A stretch of 14,807 bases of DNA, taken from Undibacterium sp. GTDB taxonomy: Bacteria > Pseudomonadota > Gammaproteobacteria > Burkholderiales > Burkholderiaceae_D. This document shows positions 7,328 through 14,807 of the stretch, piece after piece (positions within the stretch are counted from its first letter, which is position 1; each line of letters starts with the position of its first letter). A program made the position numbers and the translations under genes. The DNA lies in contig JAIELM010000011.1 in the NCBI GenBank assembly GCA_019752975.1, positions 1 to 14,807 of the forward strand. Direction: 5' to 3'. The notes under the pieces are model-generated. The model saw only the letters and a program-made list of their open reading frames with translations. It did not search any database and was not told the origin of the DNA.

Positions 7328-7564
7328 ATGAAAACTCAAAAACTTAAACTATCGTTCTTGATGTTATTGTCAATTGCGATCTTAAGCTTAATTTCTATTC
7401 GCGCATTTGCATGGCCTCAATATGGATATGTTTATCTCTATTACGCCGAGCCAAGCAAAACTACTTTGGTTGGCTGGCGCGAATATGCATGTACAGGGAC
7501 GAATGCATTAGTCGCTAAAGAATCTGCTTACTTTGATATTGAGAGATATAATTGCGAGTATTGA
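7328..7564 (+). CDS. Small secreted protein, DUF6289-like
   Basis: This 78-aa protein has a clear signal peptide (KTQKLKLS, a hydrophobic core, then AFA near residue 28), leaving a mature peptide of about 50 residues. The mature part is rich in Tyr (YGYVYLYYAE) and has two Cys, in REYAC and in the terminal ERYNCEY. The pattern Y..YY...., vG.r...C.G, ...YfdiE...C resembles the DUF6289 family of short exported proteins; the function is unknown to me. The ribosome-binding site is weak. The gene sits alone inside the segment bounded by the 96-bp repeats, beside transposase remnants, and is closed by the copy-2 terminator. That setting suggests accessory cargo, which is inference. A single-disulfide peptide with a secretion signal could be a signal, toxin or envelope peptide; none can be chosen from sequence. 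Confidence 0.65.
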   Translation: MKTQKLKLSFLMLLSIAILSLISIRAFAWPQYGYVYLYYAEPSKTTLVGWREYACTGTNALVAKESAYFDIERYNCEY

Positions 7565-7612
7565 ATATAGTTCTGTGATGCAAGAATTGTTAGCCTTATT
7601 ATTGTAGACGTA

Positions 7613-7708
7613 AAAAAAAGCCGCTAGCTTTTTTGCTAGCGGCTTTTTTTTATTCCTCTCGCAACCAAGTTTGTGAACGTCCAAACAACGATATGCCAAT
7701 ATAGCCGC
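7613..7708. repeat. 96-bp direct repeat, copy 2
   Basis: This is the second copy of the repeat at 6609-6704, exactly 1004 bp downstream and identical over 96 bases. Here it forms the real 3' end of the intact DUF2147 gene plus its terminator, so this copy, or its ancestor, is the probable source. Confidence 0.97.
7620..7651. terminator. Bidirectional terminator between convergent genes (copy 2)
   Basis: GCCGCTAGC (7620-7628) pairs with GCTAGCGGC (7635-7643), flanked by eight A on the left and eight T on the right. On the plus strand it follows the DUF6289-like gene by 55 nt. On the minus strand it follows DUF2147 directly: that gene's TAA (7652-7650) overlaps the A/T flank of the hairpin. 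Confidence 0.92.
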
Positions 7709-8099
7709 GCACATCGAGTTTTTTGTTATTGTCGGTGACGGATAATTTGCTGTTATAAATCTTACCGTTGGCTGGGTCTAAGATGGAACCGCCGTTGTAC
7801 TCATCGCCATTTTTCTTGAGGCCAAATAGTATGGTCATTCCGAGTAATGGTTGGTCTTTGTTGGCGCCTTCGCATTTATCGCATTTGGGTTGTTGCTCTT
7901 GGTCGGGTTCGCGAAAAAGTTTTTCTATCTTGCCTTGTAATTCACCATTGGTTTCTGTGATGCGTACTAGCGATTTTACTTTGCCAGTTTTGTCATCGAT
8001 GGTTTTCCAAAGGCCTACTGGGGACTGGGCGTAGCAGAGTTGTGCTGCGAGTATGGTGATGCTGGCCAAAGATATTTGGACTATGTGCGATGTTTTCAT
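7650..8099 (-). CDS. DUF2147 exported protein
   Basis: The 149-aa protein has a signal peptide ending near CYA24-Q. Its mature part is a textbook DUF2147 domain: SPVGLWKTIDDKTGKVKSLV, then GKIEKLF, CDKC (73-76), LLGMTIL, GGSILDPANGKIY, and LDVRGYIGISLFGRSQTW at the end. Family members are small periplasmic or secreted proteins with a lipocalin-like look and no firmly established role. The CxxC pair could form a disulfide or bind metal. GGAG lies 5 nt before the ATG and supports the start. The gene is convergent with its left neighbour, and its last 18 codons plus the terminator are duplicated 1 kb away. It is probably transcribed from a promoter in 8100-8230, where I see no clear consensus. 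Confidence 0.92.
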   Translation of the reverse strand: MKTSHIVQISLASITILAAQLCYAQSPVGLWKTIDDKTGKVKSLVRITETNGELQGKIEKLFREPDQEQQPKCDKCEGANKDQPLLGMTILFGLKKNGDEYNGGSILDPANGKIYNSKLSVTDNNKKLDVRGYIGISLFGRSQTWLREE

Positions 8100-8137
8100 T
8101 GCGTCTCCGGTGGTTGGGAATAAAAACTATGGGGGTA

Positions 8138-8163
8138 TTTTGCAGCTTATTTTTGCAGCTTAT
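8138..8163. repeat. Perfect 13-bp tandem repeat, two units
   Basis: TTTTGCAGCTTAT occurs twice head to tail (8138-8150 and 8151-8163), about 40-65 bp upstream of the DUF2147 start. It could be a paired operator in that gene's promoter region or a simple slippage duplication. Confidence 0.85.
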
Positions 8164-8261
8164 TATTGCGCATAATTCGAGCAGCGGGTGAACTTTTATA
8201 GGCATTAGAGCTAGGCTTCGAATAATGAATTTAACCCAGACATAAAGAGGAGCAGACTTAA

Positions 8262-8285
8262 GATGGGCAGAAATAGGTGCCCATC
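8262..8285 (-). terminator. Possible terminator hairpin after valS
   Basis: GATGGGCA (8262-8269) and TGCCCATC (8278-8285) form a perfect 8-bp stem with an 8-nt loop, 42 nt beyond the valS stop codon. No proper T-run follows on the minus strand, so intrinsic termination would be weak. Confidence 0.4.
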
Positions 8286-8326
8286 CTATGGTTGATATCT
8301 CGGTTGAACGAATACAGAAATAACGA

Positions 8327-11137
8327 CTATGCCAATTTTGCCATTTGCTCCCTTAACTTACTCAAGGTGGCGTTAAACGCGGCCATGCGTTCTTGCTCCT
8401 GCGCGACCACTGCGGCGGGCGCACGTGCGACAAAGCTTTCATTGCCTAGTTTGGCCTGTGCTTTGCTGATTTCTCCCTCTAAGCGGGTGATTTCTTTCGA
8501 TAAACGCTCGCGTTCAGCTGCGGCGTCGATTTCTACTTTGAGCATGAGTTTAGTTTCACCCACGATGGAAACGGGGGCGGGGGATTCTGGCAAGACATCG
8601 ACCACTTGGACTTCTGAAAGCTTGGCGAGCGCTTGCAAATACGGCGCATAGCTTTGCAATAGTAGTTTGTCCTGTTGGTTCGCCGCTTGCATTAATAGGG
8701 GGACGCGCACCGCAGGCGAGAGTTGCATTTCGCCGCGTAAATTGCGACAAGCATCGGTGGTCGCTTTGAGGCCTTGCATCCAATTTTCTGCTGCAGGATC
8801 TATCGCGCCCGTGTCAGCGATCGGGTAGGCTTGAACCATGATCGAGTCACCCGCTTGATTGAGGATCTTTCCTGCTAAAGGTGCGACGGTTTGCCACAGT
8901 GTCTCGGTAATAAAGGGGATTACTGGATGGGCTAATCTTAAGGTAACTTCCAACACGCGTAATAGGGTGCGGCGGGTGGCACGTTGCTCCGCTTCGCTGC
9001 CCTGTTGCATTTGTACTTTGGCGACTTCCAAATACCAATCACAATATTCATCCCAAACAAATTGGTAGATGCTCGAAGCAATATGATCGAAGCGATAGTC
9101 GGTAAAGCCTTTTTCGATTTCAGCTTCGCTGCGCTGTAAGGTGGAGATAATCCAACGGTCAGCCTGTGAATAAGCTAGCTCAGCGTCTGCTGCTAAGCCA
9201 CAATCTTTCGCTTCGGTATTCATCAAAACAAAGCGGGTTGCATTCCATAGTTTATTGCAGAAGTTGCGGTATCCTTCGCAACGACCTAGGTCAAAATTAA
9301 TATTGCGACCAAGTGAAGCATAGCTCGCCATGGTGAAGCGTAGAGCGTCCGTACCATAGGCAGAAATACCTTCGGCAAATTCTTTGCGGGTGGCTTTTTC
9401 GATAGTGGCCGCTTGCTTGGGATTCATTAATCCAGCGGTGCGTTTGGCGACTAAATCATCCAGACGAATGCCATCGATCAAGTCGATTGGATCTAAGGTG
9501 TTTCCCTTAGATTTGGACATTTTTTGACCACTAGAATCTCGTACTAAACCATGTACATAGACCGTGTGGAAAGGCACTTTTCCGGTGAAGTGTGCGGTCA
9601 TCATGACCATGCGCGCGACCCAAAAAAAGATGATGTCAAAACCTGTGACTAAGACTGAAGATGGTAAGAATAATTCACTGTCTAAAGTTGCTTCCGGCCA
9701 GCCCATAGTGGAGAATGGAACGAGAGCCGACGAGAACCATGTGTCGAGTACATCTTCGTCACGTTTTAGGGGGCCGGTATAGCCAGCCGCGTGTGCTTTG
9801 GCGGTGGCTTTTTCTTCATTTTGAGCGACAAAAATTTCCCCATTTTCACCATACCAAGCCGGGATTTGATGGCCCCACCAGAGTTGCCGCGAGATGCACC
9901 AATCTTGGATATTGCCTAGCCATTGGTTGTAGGTGGTGCTCCAGTTTTCGGGTACGAATTTAACTTCACCATTAGCCACTTTTTCCAACGCCACTTCGGC
10001 AATGGATTTACCTGGGAAATGAGTTCCTTCTGGTGCCGGTTTGCTCATCGCCATAAACCATTGATCGGTCAACATAGGTTCGATCACAACGTTGGTTCTG
10101 TCGCCACGTGGCACCATAAGTTTATGTGGTTTGACGGATTCCAATAAACCCTGTGCATCGAGATCAGCCACCATTTGTTTGCGTGCGACAAATCTATCCA
10201 TGCCCTGATAGACAAGTGGCGCGTTCGCATTAATTTTTGCGTCAAGAGTGAGGATACTGATGAGTTCTAACTTGTGACGTTGACCGACCGCATAATCGTT
10301 GAAATCGTGTGCTGGAGTGATCTTGACACACCCGGTTCCGAATTCTTTGTCGACATAGTCATCCGCGATGATGGGAATTTCTCTATCGGTGAGCGGTAGT
10401 TTGAGCATCTTACCGACAAAAGATGTATAGCGTTCGTCGGTAGGATCGACCGCTACCGCAACGTCACCTAGGAGGGTTTCTGGACGGGTAGTGGCCACGG
10501 TTAAATGTCCGCTTCCATCAGCAAAAGGGTAGCGAATATGCCACATAGAACCGTCTTCTTCTTCCGAGACGACTTCCAAATCTGAAACGGCAGTGCCTAA
10601 AACAGGATCCCAATTCACCAAGCGTTTGCCGCGATAAATTAAGCCCTGTTCCACTAATCTAACAAACACCTCAGTTACGCTAGCTGAGCGCGGCGCATCC
10701 ATCGTAAAATATTCGCGTTGCCAATCAGGTGAAGTGCCCATGCGACGCATTTGACCAGTAATGGTGGAGCCGGATTGTTCTTTCCATTCCCAGACTTTTT
10801 CGACGAATTTCTCGCGTCCCAAATCATGACGCGATACTTTTTGCGCATCCAATTGACGCTCCACCACGATCTGGGTGGCGATACCTGCGTGATCGGTACC
10901 TGGTATCCATGCCGTATTGTGCCCGCGCATGCGATAGTAACGAGTCAGACCGTCCATAATCGTTTGATTAAACGCGTGCCCCATGTGTAATGTGCCGGTG
11001 ACATTGGGGGGCGGGAGTTGTATGCTAAACGAAGGCTTACTTTGGTCTGTGCTAGCAGCAAAATAGCCGCGTTGCTCCCACTCCTTGCGCCAAAAAGCTT
11101 CAATGTCGGTGGGTTCAAAAGATTTAGCTAATTCCAT
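8327..11137 (-). CDS. valS: Valyl-tRNA synthetase
   Basis: This 936-aa class I aminoacyl-tRNA synthetase charges tRNA-Val with valine in the cytoplasm. The HIGH motif appears as HMGH (51-54) after PPPNVTGTL, and the KMSKS loop is exact at 539-543 ([10 protein letters not shown]). The inserted editing (CP1) domain is shown by [10 protein letters not shown] (216-225) and [15 protein letters not shown] (267-281), which in this family hydrolyses mischarged Thr-t[17 protein letters not shown] sequence (414-426) and LDTWFSSAL (464-472) are further conserved blocks. The C-terminal 60-70 residues form the usual ValRS coiled coil ([20 protein letters not shown]). Length is normal for the family and the protein is complete. 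The ATG at 11137 begins the conserved N-terminus; the ribosome-binding site is poor. Confidence 0.98.
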   Translation of the reverse strand: MELAKSFEPTDIEAFWRKEWEQRGYFAASTDQSKPSFSIQLPPPNVTGTLHMGHAFNQTIMDGLTRYYRMRGHNTAWIPGTDHAGIATQIVVERQLDAQKVSRHDLGREKFVEKVWEWKEQSGSTITGQMRRMGTSPDWQREYFTMDAPRSASVTEVFVRLVEQGLIYRGKRLVNWDPVLGTAVSDLEVVSEEEDGSMWHIRYPFADGSGHLTVATTRPETLLGDVAVAVDPTDERYTSFVGKMLKLPLTDREIPIIADDYVDKEFGTGCVKITPAHDFNDYAVGQRHKLELISILTLDAKINANAPLVYQGMDRFVARKQMVADLDAQGLLESVKPHKLMVPRGDRTNVVIEPMLTDQWFMAMSKPAPEGTHFPGKSIAEVALEKVANGEVKFVPENWSTTYNQWLGNIQDWCISRQLWWGHQIPAWYGENGEIFVAQNEEKATAKAHAAGYTGPLKRDEDVLDTWFSSALVPFSTMGWPEATLDSELFLPSSVLVTGFDIIFFWVARMVMMTAHFTGKVPFHTVYVHGLVRDSSGQKMSKSKGNTLDPIDLIDGIRLDDLVAKRTAGLMNPKQAATIEKATRKEFAEGISAYGTDALRFTMASYASLGRNINFDLGRCEGYRNFCNKLWNATRFVLMNTEAKDCGLAADAELAYSQADRWIISTLQRSEAEIEKGFTDYRFDHIASSIYQFVWDEYCDWYLEVAKVQMQQGSEAEQRATRRTLLRVLEVTLRLAHPVIPFITETLWQTVAPLAGKILNQAGDSIMVQAYPIADTGAIDPAAENWMQGLKATTDACRNLRGEMQLSPAVRVPLLMQAANQQDKLLLQSYAPYLQALAKLSEVQVVDVLPESPAPVSIVGETKLMLKVEIDAAAERERLSKEITRLEGEISKAQAKLGNESFVARAPAAVVAQEQERMAAFNATLSKLREQMAKLA

Positions 11138-11176
11138 AATGATGATAGGTAAGTTGGAGTGTGGGATAAACCGTCA

Positions 11177-11182
11177 ATTATA
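11177..11182 (-). promoter_or_regulatory. Possible valS -10 element
   Basis: On the minus strand this is a consensus TATAAT, about 40 nt upstream of the valS ATG. No good -35 lies at the right distance, so the call is tentative. The remaining spacer up to 11426 shows only short repeats. Confidence 0.3.
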
Positions 11183-11360
11183 TGTGAGTATCAGCGGCTC
11201 TGGCGCTAGCACAAAAATTATCGTCGAGATTGCTGTCGTAAATTACTGTTAAAAAGCAAAAAAATGCGTGATTCTGTCTGGGATGATGCTAGCATTGGCA
11301 TGGTATGAGTAAAATGCCCGAATAAACATCAATAGCATTCGGTCGCTGTTAGCAACAATC

Positions 11361-11384
11361 AGCAGCAAGCAGCAGCAAGCAGCG
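11361..11384. repeat. Short tandem repeat of a 10-bp unit
   Basis: AGCAGCAAGC occurs twice in tandem (11361-11380), with a diverged unit before it (AGCAACAATC, 11351-11360) and a partial unit after it. It sits about 45-65 bp upstream of the diguanylate cyclase start and could vary in copy number by slippage. Confidence 0.7.
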
Positions 11385-11426
11385 GAGGGCCGCCCGCAAC
11401 GTTTTCGCAGATAAGGTGATTGCCAG

Positions 11427-13550
11427 ATGAGGTATTTATTTAATTCCATAAATGCTCGTTTCCAAGGAGCTACAATAGACTCCCCGCAAGCGCAGGTGCT
11501 TGGCTCACCATTGACATTTGTATTTTGCCTCTTGATTTTATTATGCCAGACACCTATCGCCCGTGCGGATGATAAGGCCTTGTTTGATCGACTTGAAGCC
11601 ATTCATACTATTTCGGAAAAAAACAATGACGAGGGCATTCGTCAGCTAGAGGAATTTAAGAAGAGTCTACCTTCGACTGGTAGTTCAAAAATCCGTTTAC
11701 GCACCTTAGCACTACTTAGCGATTTGTATTGGGACGCGGGAAAAAGTAAGCTAGGCACCGAGCTCAACGAGGAATTTAAACGTCTAGCACAACAAGAAAA
11801 CGATGAAGATGCGCTGTTAAGCATACAAATTTTCGATAGCTGGTCCATCTTTGAGAAGTCTGGTGAGCAGGCCAGCTTTGAGCATTTGAGTAAATTGCAA
11901 AGCGTGGTGAAGAAAAGAAATGACCCCGATCTTACCATTCGTTTTATCAGTGTAAAAGCGCGCTTGAATGAGGTTGCAGGTCATTTTGATGTTGCACTTA
12001 AACTTTACTTTGAGATGCTAGCACTAGCCGATCAGCTAGGGCGAGGAAAAGTGCAGGCAAAGATGTACACCTGGAATGCAATTACGGGACTTTACTTAAA
12101 CATGAAAGATCCCGAAAAAGCCTTGGCCGTCAGTGCTGAGGCGCTGGCTTATGCATCCAGCGAGGACGCGCCAAAATCCTATATGGATATGGTAATTAAT
12201 CGCGGAGTGGCATTCACTACTTTACAACGTCATGATGAGGCTTTGGCCGAGTACGAACGGGTCTTAGCATTGGCGACCAAAGAAAATATACCGGGTTTCG
12301 CAGCGTTGGCGAAATTCAATATGGCGGATCAATATTTGATTAGGAAGGATTATAAAAAAGCCGAAGTTTATGCCACTGAAGCCATGCAACTTTCAGAATC
12401 GATAGGCGACACCCGTGGGGTTACTCAGGCAAGAGTCAATGTGGGTTTTGCCAAAGCGAGGCAGGGAAACGTAAAGCAAGGCATAGACTTGGTCAATCAA
12501 AGTTTAGAATTTTTCAGAAAGAATAAATTAATGGGCGACGTGGAGGCGATCTTGGGAGAGATGGTCGACATGTACGAAGAGGCAGGCATGTATCACGAAG
12601 CCTTGTTGGCTTCGCGTGAGCAGAGAAGTGTGAACACCGAAGTATTTCAAACCAAGCGCGCTCGGGATGTCGCCATCTTGCAAGAGCAATTTGAAGCGGA
12701 ACAACGTAAAAAACAGATAGAGTTGCTAGCTAAAGATAATGCCATTAAAGATGTGGATATTAAAAATAATCGTTTGCGGCAGATGATTGCTTTGCTTGCT
12801 TCCGTGATTGCTCTTTTGGTCGGTGGGGTTATTTATGCGCTATATCGACGTAGCATACGGCTGAATCTAGAGCTCAAAGAAGTTAATTCGCAATTGGAAT
12901 TTCATGCTGTACGCGATCCGTTGACAGGGCTGTATAACCGACGCTCATTCATCACCTTAATGTCAGCTCGAGGAGGGCGAGTCGAAGTGGATAGGCGTGA
13001 AGGCAGCTTGGGTAATCCTGATTGCATGATCTTGCTTGATATTGATTTATTTAAGAATATTAATGATACCTACGGCCATGCGGTGGGTGATACCGTTTTG
13101 AAAGAGGTGGCGACCCGCCTACGTGGTGCGGTGAGGGACGAGGATATGTTGATGCGTTGGGGAGGAGAGGAGTTTCTTATTTTTTCGCCAAAATCAAATC
13201 CTGAGCAGCTCACCAGTCTAGTCGAAAGAGTATTGCGTGAGGTTGGTGGAACACCCTATGTGAGTGGCGACCTCGTGTTTACTGTGACGGTGACTGCCGG
13301 TTTTATTTCGATACCGTTTTCCGATGTGCCTGAAGAATTCTGTGATTGGGAAAGAGCATTGCAAATTGCTGACATGGCTTTGTATTTAGGTAAAACCCAT
13401 GGTCGTAACCGTGCTTATGGCTTGTCGCGCTTGTTAGTACCATACGAAGAAGCGATACCGACCCTGACCCATGATTTGGCCATGGCGATAAGAAAAAACA
13501 TGGTCAACGTGATTGAAGTTTTGGGACCAGTGGATCAAGCAAAACAATAG
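11427..13550 (+). CDS. TPR-containing membrane diguanylate cyclase (GGDEF)
   Basis: The 707-aa protein should make cyclic di-GMP from two GTP. A signal sequence with a long n-region ends near ARA47. Residues about 50-400 are helical repeats of TPR type (for example DEALAEYERVLALATKENIP and YKKAEVYATEAMQLSESIGD), placed in the periplasm. A coiled coil (about 405-450), one membrane helix (about 453-473) and a short coiled linker lead to the cytoplasmic GGDEF domain. That domain starts at DPLTGLYNRR (497), has DIDLFKNINDTYGH with the metal-binding Asp, and carries an active-type GGEEF at 579-583. RDED exactly five residues before it is an intact inhibitory I-site (RxxD). AAGGTGA seven nt before the ATG supports the start despite the long n-region. 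The periplasmic TPR part probably senses a protein or peptide partner, which is inference. Confidence 0.92.
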   Translation: MRYLFNSINARFQGATIDSPQAQVLGSPLTFVFCLLILLCQTPIARADDKALFDRLEAIHTISEKNNDEGIRQLEEFKKSLPSTGSSKIRLRTLALLSDLYWDAGKSKLGTELNEEFKRLAQQENDEDALLSIQIFDSWSIFEKSGEQASFEHLSKLQSVVKKRNDPDLTIRFISVKARLNEVAGHFDVALKLYFEMLALADQLGRGKVQAKMYTWNAITGLYLNMKDPEKALAVSAEALAYASSEDAPKSYMDMVINRGVAFTTLQRHDEALAEYERVLALATKENIPGFAALAKFNMADQYLIRKDYKKAEVYATEAMQLSESIGDTRGVTQARVNVGFAKARQGNVKQGIDLVNQSLEFFRKNKLMGDVEAILGEMVDMYEEAGMYHEALLASREQRSVNTEVFQTKRARDVAILQEQFEAEQRKKQIELLAKDNAIKDVDIKNNRLRQMIALLASVIALLVGGVIYALYRRSIRLNLELKEVNSQLEFHAVRDPLTGLYNRRSFITLMSARGGRVEVDRREGSLGNPDCMILLDIDLFKNINDTYGHAVGDTVLKEVATRLRGAVRDEDMLMRWGGEEFLIFSPKSNPEQLTSLVERVLREVGGTPYVSGDLVFTVTVTAGFISIPFSDVPEEFCDWERALQIADMALYLGKTHGRNRAYGLSRLLVPYEEAIPTLTHDLAMAIRKNMVNVIEVLGPVDQAKQ

Positions 13551-13551
13551 T

Positions 13552-13580
13552 TTGAGTCTAGTTCCGTTCGCGGCTATAAT
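13552..13580 (+). promoter_or_regulatory. Predicted sigma70 promoter of thiC
   Basis: TTGAGT (13552-13557) and a perfect TATAAT (13575-13580) are 17 bp apart. It begins right at the stop codon of the diguanylate cyclase gene. Transcription would start near 13587, giving a thiC leader of about 300 nt that includes the palindromic element and the TPP riboswitch. Confidence 0.6.
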
Positions 13581-13587
13581 CTAGCTT

Positions 13588-13697
13588 TAGGACTTACGAA
13601 AAGCCGCCCCAGCTTTGTTGACGTCACCTAGTCGTGCTGGTGCTCAAACACTATCCTCGTTGGCACGCTTAGCAGGTGTAGTTTTTCGTCAGTCTTA
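13588..13697. mobile_element. MITE-like palindromic element with TA ends
   Basis: TAGGACTTACGAAAA (13588-13602) and TTTTCGTCAGTCTTA (13683-13697) are inverted repeats matching at 13 of 15 positions, bounding 110 bp. Inside, CTAGTCGTGC (13628-13637) and GCACGCTTAG (13663-13672) form a second inverted pair (8 of 10), and CACCT/AGGTG extends it, so the whole unit can fold into one long imperfect hairpin. Both ends begin with TA, as in MITEs of TA-targeting (IS630/mariner-type) elements. It has no coding capacity. It lies between the thiC promoter and riboswitch, so it would be transcribed. Confidence 0.55.
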
Positions 13698-13700
13698 TAA

Positions 13701-14807
<1,107 letters not shown>

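Noticed and set aside
8327-11137. Several long plus-strand frames opposite valS
   Set aside because: They are antisense shadows of a fully conserved aminoacyl-tRNA synthetase and have no independent motifs or ribosome-binding sites.
11361-11384. CRISPR-like appearance of the short tandem repeats
   Set aside because: The units are 10 bp and directly adjacent, with no spacers and no cas genes.

Overview
The window looks like chromosomal DNA of a betaproteobacterium. A Burkholderiales/Oxalobacteraceae-type genome is my best guess; I cannot fix the genus. The supports are the valS and thiC protein sequences, a TPP riboswitch in front of thiC, a DUF2147 protein, and a large Oar-like TonB-dependent receptor. 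Gene bodies have moderate GC and the intergenic spacers are AT-rich and long. Nothing resembles a phage or plasmid backbone.

Layout. 155-765 (-): a small secreted zinc metallopeptidase-like protein with its own terminator. 781-1471: a gene-free spacer whose right part holds nested inverted repeats. 1472-1858 (-): a membrane-anchored glutaredoxin-like protein. 2071-2958 (-): an RpiR-family HTH-SIS regulator, divergent from a TonB-dependent outer-membrane receptor (3526-6591, +). The 567-bp gap between them carries candidate operators and a good sigma70-type promoter. 6609-7708: an unusual segment bounded by two identical 96-bp direct repeats. Each repeat carries a strong bidirectional terminator plus the last 18 codons of a DUF2147 gene. 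Between them lie a decayed IS5-type transposase and a small gene for a secreted DUF6289-like peptide. 7650-8099 (-): the intact DUF2147 gene. 8327-11137 (-): valyl-tRNA synthetase. 11427-13550 (+): a periplasmic-TPR, membrane-bound GGDEF diguanylate cyclase. 13552-13886: a thiC leader made of a strong promoter, a ~110-bp MITE-like palindromic element and a TPP riboswitch. 13887-end (+): thiC, cut by the window edge.

How the parts fit. The RpiR regulator and the TonB receptor form a plausible ligand-responsive uptake pair, with the SIS domain sensing a phosphosugar-like effector. thiC is controlled by thiamine pyrophosphate through its leader. valS and thiC are housekeeping genes; the other genes are envelope or signalling functions that appear to be transcribed separately. 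The most unusual structures are the 96-bp repeat-bounded insertion at 6609-7708, which reads like a small integrated or recombined segment, and the palindromic element lodged between the thiC promoter and its riboswitch. I found no defence system, CRISPR array or tRNA/rRNA gene.
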